Numbered from the stretch's first letter, positions 1-7,400 are shown. The stretch is DNA of 33,350 nucleotides from Candidatus Ryanbacteria bacterium CG10_big_fil_rev_8_21_14_0_10_43_42 (GCA_002793915.1 PFEF01000004.1:1-33350); one strand, 5' to 3'. Numbers and translations: made by a program. The notes: generated by a model not told the origin, from the sequence alone.

Positions 1-43
1 CCGCATCTGACGCCGTTGCTCCCGGATCGGTAAAGGTATCGCC
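1..43. repeat. Direct repeat copy B, inside the surface-protein gene
   Basis: These 43 bases match 1312-1354 with a single difference (A instead of G at position 38). They encode the conserved GDTFTDPGATASDA stretch of the second Ig-like module. The match at DNA level is far higher than in the flanking sequence, pointing to recent duplication or gene conversion. Confidence 0.9.
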
Positions 44-3016
44 TTCGGTGATGATTATCGGATCATCTCCCAGTACGGTTATGAGAGGAGGATTGTTTTT
101 TGGTGTGCAGGAATCTGAAAAGGTAATGGACTTGGAAGCAAGATCGCCCGTTACATAAGCATTATTTTTCAGATGAACATAATAACCTTCAATACCATGC
201 GTTGATGTTTCATGTTCAAGGAATATGTGTCCGTCCGGTGCAAATACGAATGGGACGAATGAGTGATTACGAAGACGGATAGCGCTTTCGGCCGTCGGAT
301 CTTCGCGATAAGCATTGTTTAGGGAAATAACCAAAACCGCACTATCCTCATCTTCCGTTCCGGTAATGGAAGAATAACTTTCCGATATGAAACGACTTGA
401 AGATATGCGGTCATCCGGATTATCTGTGATAATGACTTCGGAATTACCTTCGTAGGATGAATCAAGTGTTATAGAAGAGTTATCATCCATGGTAAGGTTT
501 CCCTTTACCCACAAAGGACCTGTTAGGACAACGCTGTCGGTATCCTTCATGCGCATATCGCAATTTACAACAGCAGGACCGATATGTTGTCCGGGAGTAG
601 GTCTAAATGGACAGGAAACGGGAGTAATATCCTCGCCAGCCGCCGCAACAGCTTTCCATGCGGAAATATCATCAGGAGAAATGGCGTAGTTGCGCTCTGC
701 CAAAGGTGTTGGCGGAGAAACAAGAGGAATAATAGAGCCGCTAACGGGGCTATTTACATCTATGGAAGAAACAACATACGCATCTCCCAAGATAACCGTA
801 TTTATAATTGTATCTGCATATGCATCTCCTCCTATCGTTTTTTGGCCGTTGCCATTGGTGGATGAGAATATTTCCGTTGTGGAAAATGCTGATCCTTCCA
901 CAAAAATATTACGAATACCATATCCGTAAGCATTTCCTTCCACGGTGAGTGTGTGTTTTGTGTGGTCTCCGTTAATGGTTGACTTTCCCGCAACGGAAAG
1001 GTCACCGGTAACGATAGGATCGTTTTTAGAGATTGTTGTTCCATTGGAGAATACCGATCCAAAAACACGAGAATCCGATTCAAAGAATATGCCACCGGTA
1101 TCGGCAAGTACGCTTGCGTCACCAAAAGAAACGGTACGAGAATCATTATCCGTACACTCCGTTGGAATAACGGTAACGATACGCGTTTTCTGATCAGCAG
1201 AAAGACCGTCCGAATCCATTACATCATAGGTGATGGTATAGCTACCGATAGGCGTAGTAGATGAAACACTATCTCCGCCTATAACAATACTGGACGTTAT
1301 GTCTCCATCTTCCGCATCTGACGCCGTTGCTCCCGGATCGGTAAAGGTGTCGCCAACAAGATGAAGGAGGGGATTGTTTCCAATAACGGTAATAACAGGC
1401 TGTTCGTTCACAAGACACATAGGGTTAAAAGGCTTCACCACAACATCTTGGTCGTGAAACCTAAATAACATCGATGATCCTTTTGTGTTTCGTTCTGCAA
1501 AGAATATATCGAATTTCTTTGGTGTTGAAGAAAGCGTAGTGCTTGCAAAAATTGTATTTTCGCTATGTTCACCCGAATTATTCACCACAAGTTCGCCGTC
1601 TATATAAATCCACGAATCATCATCGGACGTTATACGAAACTCGTAGGAGCCGTCCACAGGCGCTGTTACGAGCGCTTGCCAGTGTACGCCAAAGTGAAAT
1701 TCGTGATCTCCGGTAAATCCGGTATGACGCTCCTCTGTAAATGGATCAAATGGGAAATATTCATCTCCAAATTCAAGATCGGTATCAAGAGCGGAAAAAC
1801 GGAAGTAAGGAGCATCGTACCAATCTGCTGTCCATGGAATCGTATCCGAAAGCGGGTCGCCGTACGCATCTACCGGATCAAGGTGGAGTGTTTCCATTGC
1901 CGGATGACTTGCCGGGTAATTAAAGTATTCACCGTACCATCCGGTGCTTTCGGAAATAAGAGAACAGGAAGGTCCTTCGGGAAAATCCCATTCGGTACGC
2001 TGATTTAGTACAACAAGCGTACGATGAGGTTGGTACTCGGTAAGGATGATATGGCCGTCTGCGTTTGTGTCGCGGTTTACATCGTCAGATTCATCCTCTG
2101 TGAAAAGTTCGCCCGAGAAAGGAAAGAAATCGTCGATGGATGAAATTGAAATGGTGTGTTGATCGTTATAACGTGGTTCATTCCAGCCATCGTTCGATAG
2201 AATTTCCTCACCATAAAAGTATCCACCAAAAGGAAGTTCGTCGTAAGTGATACATTCCGCATCGTGTGACGAGCTGATGAAAGTGGTATTTAGGGAAAGG
2301 GGTGTTTGAAAAACCGAATCGGGAAGTGTTCCTGTTGATTCTTTCACCGTACCATTACCGGCAAACGTAAGTCCGGGTATGGTAAATGAAGTTGCATACT
2401 CTGATCCGTCAATTATATCGCCATAAGCATCCAGAGTCATTTTGCAGATAGAAATGGATCCCTGTTCTTCTTCCGGTTCTTCTTCAATGCGGTCAAATGC
2501 GGCACAAATGGGGTGTACGCTGTTATACTCCTCCGCATCGGATGGATATATTGCATGAACAGCTGTTACAGAATTGACATCCGTCGGTATTACAAGGTGT
2601 GTTTCTACCATTTCCGAAACGGTTGCTTGCTCAACGCCATCGGGGATATCAGATACGGGGGAAGTGGAAGTTATGTCGGTGGTGTCGTTTTTAAGCGCGA
2701 CAAGCCATGATTCGTCGGTTTGTGCGGTACTTGATCGGCCCTCATAGCCATCCCATGAATAAAGGGAAACGGCATATGTTCCCGCAGGAATGGAGGTGCT
2801 GACCGGACCAAGGTGCGCATCTTCCTCTGTTCCGTTAGAGACGATGTATTTTGATGTATCGAAAACAGTAATAATACGGCCATCTTCCGCGGCAAATCCG
2901 CACAATGGAGGTACGATAGAATCGTCACTTGCAAGAACATTCGTATTGGAAAGTGCGGAAATGCTGACAAAAAGAAGCATTACGGCAAAAAACACCAATC
3001 GTTTGGTATATGTCAT
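1..3016 (-). CDS. Large secreted surface protein with PA14 and DUF5011/Ig-like domains, C-terminus beyond window
   Basis: Reading the minus strand from ATG at 3016, the frame stays open for 1005 codons to the window edge, so the gene is partial. Residues 1-29 form a signal peptide: Lys/Arg at 5-6, hydrophobic core 7-22, and VLA before a likely signal peptidase I cut at A29/S30. Residues 316-327 match an EF-hand calcium loop (D-x-N-x-D-G-x-I-x-x-x-E). Residues about 358-525 form a PA14-like domain with the typical DDDSWIYIDGELV strand, a fold often used for glycan binding. Residues about 538-616 are a DUF5011/HYR-like Ig module with GDTFTDPGATASDAEDGDIT, and a second copy starts near 976. The stretch between (617-975) is rich in short GDAYV/VTGDL-type beta units, as in beta-solenoid adhesins. 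No sortase or membrane anchor is visible because the end is missing. Role in attachment is inferred from domains only. Confidence 0.87.
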   Translation of the reverse strand, partial: MTYTKRLVFFAVMLLFVSISALSNTNVLASDDSIVPPLCGFAAEDGRIITVFDTSKYIVSNGTEEDAHLGPVSTSIPAGTYAVSLYSWDGYEGRSSTAQTDESWLVALKNDTTDITSTSPVSDIPDGVEQATVSEMVETHLVIPTDVNSVTAVHAIYPSDAEEYNSVHPICAAFDRIEEEPEEEQGSISICKMTLDAYGDIIDGSEYATSFTIPGLTFAGNGTVKESTGTLPDSVFQTPLSLNTTFISSSHDAECITYDELPFGGYFYGEEILSNDGWNEPRYNDQHTISISSIDDFFPFSGELFTEDESDDVNRDTNADGHIILTEYQPHRTLVVLNQRTEWDFPEGPSCSLISESTGWYGEYFNYPASHPAMETLHLDPVDAYGDPLSDTIPWTADWYDAPYFRFSALDTDLEFGDEYFPFDPFTEERHTGFTGDHEFHFGVHWQALVTAPVDGSYEFRITSDDDSWIYIDGELVVNNSGEHSENTIFASTTLSSTPKKFDIFFAERNTKGSSMLFRFHDQDVVVKPFNPMCLVNEQPVITVIGNNPLLHLVGDTFTDPGATASDAEDGDITSSIVIGGDSVSSTTPIGSYTITYDVMDSDGLSADQKTRIVTVIPTECTDNDSRTVSFGDASVLADTGGIFFESDSRVFGSVFSNGTTISKNDPIVTGDLSVAGKSTINGDHTKHTLTVEGNAYGYGIRNIFVEGSAFSTTEIFSSTNGNGQKTIGGDAYADTIINTVILGDAYVVSSIDVNSPVSGSIIPLVSPPTPLAERNYAISPDDISAWKAVAAAGEDITPVSCPFRPTPGQHIGPAVVNCDMRMKDTDSVVLTGPLWVKGNLTMDDNSSITLDSSYEGNSEVIITDNPDDRISSSRFISESYSSITGTEDEDSAVLVISLNNAYREDPTAESAIRLRNHSFVPFVFAPDGHIFLEHETSTHGIEGYYVHLKNNAYVTGDLASKSITFSDSCTPKNNPPLITVLGDDPIIITEGDTFTDPGATASDA
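1312..1354. repeat. Direct repeat copy A, inside the surface-protein gene
   Basis: Partner of the repeat at 1-43, with 42 of 43 bases identical. It encodes the conserved start of the first DUF5011/Ig-like module of the surface protein. Confidence 0.9.
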
Positions 3017-3027
3017 GAATTACAAGA

Positions 3028-3057
3028 TTAATAGTTGTCATTCCCCCAACAAAACAA
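3028..3057 (-). promoter_or_regulatory. Candidate promoter of the surface-protein gene
   Basis: On the minus strand a -35-like TTGTTT (3057-3052) is followed after 18 bp by a -10-like TATTAA (3033-3028). This places the start of transcription about 4 bases before the ATG at 3016. No Shine-Dalgarno sequence is present. Matches to consensus are moderate. Confidence 0.4.
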
Positions 3058-3095
3058 GAAAAATACCCATCCAATGTGTTTGTTATTGGGGGAAT
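3040..3095. promoter_or_regulatory. Inverted repeat ATTCCCCCAA / TTGGGGGAAT, possible operator pair
   Basis: A perfect 10-bp inverted repeat (arms 3040-3049 and 3086-3095, 36 bp apart) lies across the candidate promoter. The left arm is in the -10/-35 spacer and the right arm is upstream of -35. The five-G/C run stands out in an AT-rich region. It could bind a dimeric regulator, for instance the wHTH protein encoded just upstream, or form an RNA hairpin if transcription starts further upstream. Confidence 0.4.
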
Positions 3096-3466
3096 AATGC
3101 TGATAAATTAAGGAAGTTAGATTTTTTTGAGAGAATTGTCCAAGAACAATCCTTTATAAGACAAATTTGATAATAAAAGACATTTCGCGATTATGTCCTT
3201 TATAAGCATACACAAAGAACGAGGAAAGAACGTATAAAGCTTTAAAATAAGTACAATAAAGAACAAAATAGTCAGTATAAAATAGCATTTTTATGGTAAT
3301 AAGTCAATGTTGTGTGTTAAAGTAAAAAACCCTTTCTATAAGGTGCTTTTTGGAGAAATTCTTTATACAACACAAGCTACCTAAAAGGATTAACAAAAGC
3401 ATAAAAAGTAGCGGAATGTTTTTCTTAACACGTCATATGGTGTAAATGATGTGTTTACTATGATAA

Positions 3467-3976
3467 TTATCGCAAACGGTAAAACACGCCCTTGCCTGTT
3501 TTTCCCACTTGTTCAATACTGCCCTCCTTTTCCAAGCGCTCCAAATAGCGAAATGCTGTAGCATCCGATACGCGGAGCGCTTTCTGTACATCGCGATTGG
3601 TAATGCGCCCCTCTTTAAGTAAAAAATCCATGACTTTATTGAGTTTTTTTTGTTTTCGTGCCTGAATTTCGGCGCGCGCTTTTTCTAACAGTTCATATAC
3701 GGCTTTTGAGGGTTCTTTTTTTGTAAGTTCCGGCACAGAGCTTACCGCATCCTGTTTTACGGGATATTCGGGAATATAGCGTGGTACAGATCCTTGTTCG
3801 TTTTCAACCTCTCTTGGCGTATTTCCCTTTTTTTCTGCCGGCTCCTTCGCTGTCGAGAGGGAAGATGTTGTTTCCTCTGGTAAAGCAAATGCTTCTTCAA
3901 AGGAAGGTGTAAGTATTTCTTCGGAAACCGCGTTTTTCGCAGTAATGGCAATAGGAATAAATTTCTGTTCATCCAT
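3467..3976 (-). CDS. Winged helix-turn-helix DNA-binding protein with disordered N-terminus
   Basis: The 169-residue protein has a low-complexity, acidic and Glu/Pro/Ser-rich first 90 residues, a basic helix near 92-112 (ARAEIQARKQKK), then a compact winged helix-turn-helix at about 110-169. In that domain ITNRDVQKALRVSDATAFRY is the helix-turn-helix and the GKGVFYRL end is the wing strand. The fold resembles DeoR/MarR-type wHTH domains; no ligand or enzyme domain is attached. A strong extended -10 lies 7 bases before the ATG, so the mRNA is probably leaderless. It is a plausible regulator of the surface-protein gene 450 bp downstream on the same strand, but that link is inference. Confidence 0.75.
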   Translation of the reverse strand: MDEQKFIPIAITAKNAVSEEILTPSFEEAFALPEETTSSLSTAKEPAEKKGNTPREVENEQGSVPRYIPEYPVKQDAVSSVPELTKKEPSKAVYELLEKARAEIQARKQKKLNKVMDFLLKEGRITNRDVQKALRVSDATAFRYLERLEKEGSIEQVGKTGKGVFYRLR

Positions 3977-3983
3977 ATAATAC

Positions 3984-3992
3984 AGTATATCA
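3984..3992 (-). promoter_or_regulatory. Extended -10 promoter (TGATATACT) of the wHTH gene
   Basis: The minus strand carries TGATATACT ending 7 bases before the ATG at 3976. The TGN extension can compensate for the lack of a clear -35. The same nonamer occurs in front of the histidine kinase gene. Transcription would begin at or next to the ATG. Confidence 0.5.
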
Positions 3993-4040
3993 AAATTTTT
4001 TATGAAATAATGGACTTTATAGCAGGAGGTGTGGACATAT

Positions 4041-4070
4041 TTAAATAAAAAACCCTAATATGTAGGGTTT
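4041..4070 (-). terminator. Rho-independent terminator after the 103-aa gene
   Basis: On the minus strand AAACCCTA (4070-4063), a 5-base loop and TAGGGTTT (4057-4050) form a perfect 8-bp stem, followed by a T-rich tract (4050-4041). It sits 44 bp after the stop codon of the gene at 4114-4425 and before the wHTH promoter, so the two genes are separate transcripts. Confidence 0.75.
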
Positions 4071-4113
4071 GTGAATATGAAGAAGAATATTTAATATGCG
4101 GTAATATTCTTAA

Positions 4114-4425
4114 CTAATCTTTTTCGTCGAACGGGTGTGTCTCCGAAAGGCGTCTTGATGCGTATTCTTTTACGGAAGGTTCAGTTTCGGTGTTTGCGAC
4201 CAATTCTTGGCATATTTCCCGAAATACGGCGTCTTCCATACCCCTTCTATAAGCGAAAGAGTCTTCTACGCTCATTCCTTCTGTTGGGGGTATGCCGTCG
4301 GCATCAACACGAGCATAAAAATCCGCACCAGATATTATCTTGTTTTTATCAAAAAATACCGCATCTTCTTCGCAAAATCCCGAAGAGGGAGTCGGAGATT
4401 TTTTGGGTAAATCGGTAAGAGCCAT
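4114..4425 (-). CDS. Small acidic protein of unknown function
   Basis: The 103-residue product is soluble and rich in Glu, Asp and Ala, with no membrane segment, signal peptide or motif that I recognise. The start is well supported: a perfect AAGGAGG (4439-4433) lies 7 bases before the ATG, and a strong terminator follows the stop codon. These two signals make it a real monocistronic gene although its family is unknown. The middle part (ADFYARVDADGIPPTEGMS) and the C-terminal helix do not suggest a function. Confidence 0.65.
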   Translation of the reverse strand: MALTDLPKKSPTPSSGFCEEDAVFFDKNKIISGADFYARVDADGIPPTEGMSVEDSFAYRRGMEDAVFREICQELVANTETEPSVKEYASRRLSETHPFDEKD

Positions 4426-4833
4426 ATGTGATCCTCCTTATGATATTTCGTGCCTACCGTATCATATATTACAAAAATAAAAAATACCCATCTAAGTGGG
4501 ATGCTTTTTTCAAAAAACCGTAAAATGGAACCAATAACTTTTCCCCAGTATTTTTTATATAGTGTGGTGTTATTCCAGCATTTACGCGAACCTTCTCTCC
4601 GTCGTTCGCGTCGGCCCGAGGCACTTCCTCTCGGCGTTTGGTGGTAACTTGAACGTCCGCTCACACTTCGCAAGCACCTCGCACTGGCCGCTCGCTTCGC
4701 TCACGATGCCTGCTCGGTGCTTGCTTCGTGTTCGCTCTGTGGCTTCGGCGATGTCAGTGGTAGTTCTTTGTGCTTGCCCCACCACCCTGTGCGTGCACAA
4801 GCTCGTCTGCTAACGCAGGCGGCTCCCTAGAAA
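4426..4833. other. Non-coding stretch left of the defence island, GC-rich from about 4575 to 4830
   Basis: The short open frames here read as low-complexity Ser/Arg/Glu strings and look spurious. From about 4575 the base composition is visibly richer in G and C than in the flanking genes, with repeated TTCGC/CTTGC motifs. A 9-bp inverted repeat GCAAGCACC (4670-4678) / GGTGCTTGC (4716-4724) encloses the 12-mer CTCGCTTCGCTC (4691-4702), whose complement recurs at 33210-33221. The left part (4441-4560) is AT-rich and has only a weak hairpin near 4489-4502. Confidence 0.55.
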
Positions 4834-5397
4834 TCAACCAAGCCGAAGATCTTCGGGCAAAAACTGATCAATTTCGGTATCCGACCAAGTGTAGTGTTCT
4901 CCACCCGAAGCGCCAGCCGTATGCAAACGCTTTTGCGCTTCTGCATATTCTTTCGTTCCTGTTTGCGGGGCAAGATCAGAAATTACTTGATATTCAGCTT
5001 GAAGCGAATCGCGGCGAGCAATGACGTTATTTGGCGGTGTTTGTTCGTTCATTGTGTCCACTATTAGAGAACGGTACTTATCCCGCAGTTGCATATATTT
5101 CAGTGCCGAATTTTTATGTGCGAGCGCAATTTGTTCAAAATTGAAAGTGAGCTGAACAATTAAAAAAATTATTTCGCCTGCCGCAATACCTGAGCCCAGA
5201 TAGGAGAAAACAAGATTTGATTGGTTTGCCACTTGAAGAAGAAGCATAATCAGTGCAAGTACCACGATGCCAATGTTCGCAATTTTCACTTTAAGGGCGT
5301 GGCTTCCCGCATTTTCAGCGGCCACCTCCTGAACTTTGTGAGTGAAAACGGTATTTGCGAACGATTGTCGAATATTTGCGAGATTTTTTGTATCCAT
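4834..5397 (-). CDS. SLATT-domain two-helix membrane protein, predicted CBASS effector
   Basis: The 187-residue protein has two adjacent transmembrane helices (about 38-57 and 62-84), followed directly by a long amphipathic helix (FEQIALAHKNSALKYMQLRD) and a polar tail. This is the arrangement of SLATT domains, pore-forming effectors found with cyclic-nucleotide defence enzymes. The ATG at 5397 lies 4 bases after the stop codon of the CD-NTase gene, which fits translational coupling; an upstream in-frame ATG at 5448 would overlap that gene and give an unlikely N-terminus. By known SLATT/SMODS pairing, the nucleotide messenger would trigger membrane permeabilisation and cell death or dormancy. 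The messenger is not predictable from sequence here. Confidence 0.8.
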   Translation of the reverse strand: MDTKNLANIRQSFANTVFTHKVQEVAAENAGSHALKVKIANIGIVVLALIMLLLQVANQSNLVFSYLGSGIAAGEIIFLIVQLTFNFEQIALAHKNSALKYMQLRDKYRSLIVDTMNEQTPPNNVIARRDSLQAEYQVISDLAPQTGTKEYAEAQKRLHTAGASGGEHYTWSDTEIDQFLPEDLRLG

Positions 5398-5401
5398 AAA
5401 T

Positions 5402-6697
5402 TTATCCGATTGGCACAAACACGTGTCCAACGGCCACGCATTGACCATTTTTAATTATGTAACACTCCACATAGTGCTCACCATGATAGAGAGTGCTCTC
5501 TTTTTTTGTTTCTGACCCATCATCATCAGTTATCTCGCCGCGCAGGGCACCCAAATCACGCGCATCATTACCAAAGTTTCTTACCTTCCACTTCACGCTA
5601 TACGGATCGGGAACGTTGTGGGAAATTATCTTAAACAAAAGACTTGCGTTTTTTTGGATACGATAGCCTCGCCTTTGAAACTCACTCAAAAGCCAGTGAT
5701 TCTGTCGCCATCCATTCTGGTTGATGTTTACGTCTACTGTCAATGAATAGGCCGGGTTGAGAACGGTGGCGATGCCGTATTTGCGATCAAGGTGTTCCTC
5801 TGTCGTTGCCGGAAAGAGTGCCTGTAATTTTGATACAATTTGGTGGAAGGTGGCGACGATACCCTTCTCCGTTTCGGCAATAGGAAAATCGTCGCCGAAT
5901 ATCTTTTGCCACTCTTCGGTTGCTTTATCCAGTTTCTGTTCGTTTTCGAGATCACAGGCCTTGGTTGCCCGACTTAGTGCAGTGTTCAAATGGCTTCGTA
6001 GGCTCTCATCCGAGACAGAGTTGTAAAAATATGAGAAGAAATCACGGATTGTCGGCGCATACTCGCCGCCACTGTTGGTGGAGAAGAAATCAAGAACTTT
6101 ATTCTCGATTGCGTACGATTTCACTTGCGCCGTGCATAACTCCGACCATTTCTTAATCATTCGTATCAACGCCTTCGTCTTGCCCGTTTTTTCATCGGAG
6201 GTCTGTATCCTCTTAATTTCAGTACGCGGGTCGACGATTTCCCAACTTCCGCCGTTTTCTGAGTTTGGGATAGTGAATGTGCCGTCCGTGTTTTCCCATG
6301 CAGGTTGCACTTCGACGTTGTGTTGCGGATCCGCAAACTCCAATACAACAACCTTACCGAATGCCTTGATTGGTGTGTCGGGATACTTTTCTTCCAGTAT
6401 CGTCTTGATGTCCTGAAGAAGTTGGGACTGGCAGTTTGAGTTGTTATCGTCGTATTGAGAAAATTTTTCCGGCGGCATAATGAAAATGACATCAATGTCT
6501 CGGGCGGGGCGAATGTGGGTTCGCTTACCATAGGAGCCGATGAGAAATCGTGTACCACCATCGTATTTGGTGTCAGGGTAGTAGTATGAGTGGAGCTTTC
6601 CGCACACGCCGTCATACTTCCGCTTCGCGTCCTCACGTTGGGCTTGCGTCAGTCTTATGTTTTCGTAAAACTTCTCAAATTGTTCTTGGATAGCCAT
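5402..6697 (-). CDS. CD-NTase (SMODS nucleotidyltransferase) with AGS-C sensor domain, CBASS cyclase
   Basis: This 431-residue protein has the Pol-beta-type nucleotidyltransferase signature of CBASS cyclases: G54-S55, then the metal-binding pair D67-I-D69 (RPARDIDVIFIMP) and a third acidic residue E129 in HNVEVQPAW. A helical substrate-recognition region follows (about 160-300). The last ~115 residues match the AGS-C sensor fold that often ends SMODS proteins (WKVRNFGNDAR ... HYVECYIIKNG). All catalytic residues are intact. With the SLATT gene it makes a minimal two-gene type I CBASS; no Cap2/Cap3 ubiquitin-like or HORMA/TRIP13 genes are present. Transcription is predicted from the shared divergent promoter at 6753-6782, giving a leader of about 50 bases with no clear Shine-Dalgarno. 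Confidence 0.88.
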   Translation of the reverse strand: MAIQEQFEKFYENIRLTQAQREDAKRKYDGVCGKLHSYYYPDTKYDGGTRFLIGSYGKRTHIRPARDIDVIFIMPPEKFSQYDDNNSNCQSQLLQDIKTILEEKYPDTPIKAFGKVVVLEFADPQHNVEVQPAWENTDGTFTIPNSENGGSWEIVDPRTEIKRIQTSDEKTGKTKALIRMIKKWSELCTAQVKSYAIENKVLDFFSTNSGGEYAPTIRDFFSYFYNSVSDESLRSHLNTALSRATKACDLENEQKLDKATEEWQKIFGDDFPIAETEKGIVATFHQIVSKLQALFPATTEEHLDRKYGIATVLNPAYSLTVDVNINQNGWRQNHWLLSEFQRRGYRIQKNASLLFKIISHNVPDPYSVKWKVRNFGNDARDLGALRGEITDDDGSETKKESTLYHGEHYVECYIIKNGQCVAVGHVFVPIG

Positions 6698-6731
6698 AAT
6701 TTGGTGCGATGGTTATGTGGATAAGTCGTAC

Positions 6732-6760
6732 TTGTTTAGGTTATGTTTAGGTAGTATACT
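6732..6760 (+). promoter_or_regulatory. Promoter of the lexA-like/R-M operon (TTGTTT-N17-TATACT)
   Basis: A -35 TTGTTT (6732-6737) and a -10 TATACT (6755-6760) are separated by 17 bp. Transcription would start at or next to the ATG at 6767, and there is no Shine-Dalgarno, so the operon's first gene is probably read from a leaderless mRNA. Confidence 0.65.
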
Positions 6761-6764
6761 AAAC
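6734..6764. promoter_or_regulatory. Symmetric operator GTTTAG-N8-CTAAAC with an extra direct half-site
   Basis: GTTTAG (6745-6750) and CTAAAC (6759-6764) form a perfect inverted repeat centred on the 10-bp palindrome TAGTATACTA (6752-6761), which is also the -10 region of both divergent promoters. Another GTTTAGG lies exactly 11 bp upstream (6734), one helical turn away. The size and symmetry fit a LexA-type dimer site, and binding would block both promoters. The LexA-like gene starts 2 bp further on, so autoregulation is likely. Confidence 0.65.
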
Positions 6765-6782
6765 TCATGAAGCAAGAGTCAA
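6753..6782 (-). promoter_or_regulatory. Divergent promoter of the CBASS genes (TTGACT-N18-TATACT)
   Basis: On the minus strand TTGACT (6782-6777) and TATACT (6758-6753) are separated by 18 bp. The -10 overlaps the plus-strand -10 because the centre is palindromic, and the -35 lies inside the first codons of the lexA-like gene. Only one polymerase could occupy the site at a time. Confidence 0.55.
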
Positions 6783-7393
6783 GCACCAAGACAGACAAAC
6801 CAACCAAGCGAGAAGCGGAAGTGCTCCACTTTGTGAGAGAATACCGCCGCGAGAATGGTTACTCACCCTCAATGGTGGAGATAGCCGAGCATTTTAAGAT
6901 ATCTGTTCCAACGGTACACCAACACATATATTCACTTCGCAATAAAAATCTGCTTCTGGTAGACAAGGGTAAAAAACGCTCAATCGTTACTCCACAAGAT
7001 TACAAATCACAGCTTGTGGATATTCCGCTTCTCGGCATTATATCTGCCGGTGGTCCGATTGAAGCGATAAGAGACGAGGAGATGATCGGCGTACCGCGTT
7101 CAATGCTCCCAACGCCATCCCAACACTATGCACTCAAGGTTTCCGGTGTGAGTATGATTGAGGAAGGAATTATGGATGGCGATATCGTTATTGTTCACGA
7201 CCAGCAAACGGTGGATGATGGCGAGAAGGCAGTAGCATATATGCCGGATCGAAACGAGGTTACGCTTAAAAAAATTTATAGAGAAAAAAATCGGATCAAA
7301 CTTGTCCCTGCTAATAAAACCATGAGTCCGTTCTACGAAACCAATGTGCAGATTCAGGGGAAAGTTGTCGGAGTATTAAGAAAAGAAATATAA
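6767..7393 (+). CDS. lexA: LexA-like self-cleaving repressor (HTH plus S24 peptidase)
   Basis: The 208-residue protein has the LexA layout. A winged HTH spans about 10-70 (GYSPSMVEIAEHFKISVPTV), and an S24 peptidase domain spans about 85-205. The cleavage site is A94-G95 (IISAGGPIEA); the catalytic dyad is Ser129 (SGVSM) and Lys168 (VTLKKI). All key residues are present, so RecA-stimulated self-cleavage is expected. Length is normal for LexA. It is the first gene of an operon with the DNA methyltransferase (7-base gap) and restriction enzyme, and its own operator also covers the CBASS promoter. It may be the cell's general LexA or a dedicated defence-island regulator; the window cannot decide, and the symbol is given with that caution. 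Confidence 0.88.
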   Translation: MKQESSTKTDKPTKREAEVLHFVREYRRENGYSPSMVEIAEHFKISVPTVHQHIYSLRNKNLLLVDKGKKRSIVTPQDYKSQLVDIPLLGIISAGGPIEAIRDEEMIGVPRSMLPTPSQHYALKVSGVSMIEEGIMDGDIVIVHDQQTVDDGEKAVAYMPDRNEVTLKKIYREKNRIKLVPANKTMSPFYETNVQIQGKVVGVLRKEI

Positions 7394-7400
7394 TAAATAT

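Larger units (their letters stand above)
3017..3466. other. AT-rich intergenic region between wHTH gene and surface-protein gene
   Basis: No coding frame of convincing quality is seen. The region holds the likely promoter of the surface-protein gene and an inverted repeat at its left end. An 11-base direct repeat TCCTTTATAAG occurs at 3150-3160 and 3196-3206, and a looser relative (CCTTTCTATAAGG) lies near 3331. The rest is AT-rich and unremarkable. Confidence 0.6.

Noticed and set aside
1565-2008. 147-aa plus-strand frame opposite the surface-protein gene
   Set aside because: It is the complement of the PA14 region, which has a clear domain on the minus strand; the plus frame has no recognisable features.
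4562-4813. Overlapping short frames on both strands in the GC-rich block
   Set aside because: They are low-complexity strings of Ser, Arg, Thr and Glu with no start signals, typical of chance frames in GC-rich repeats.
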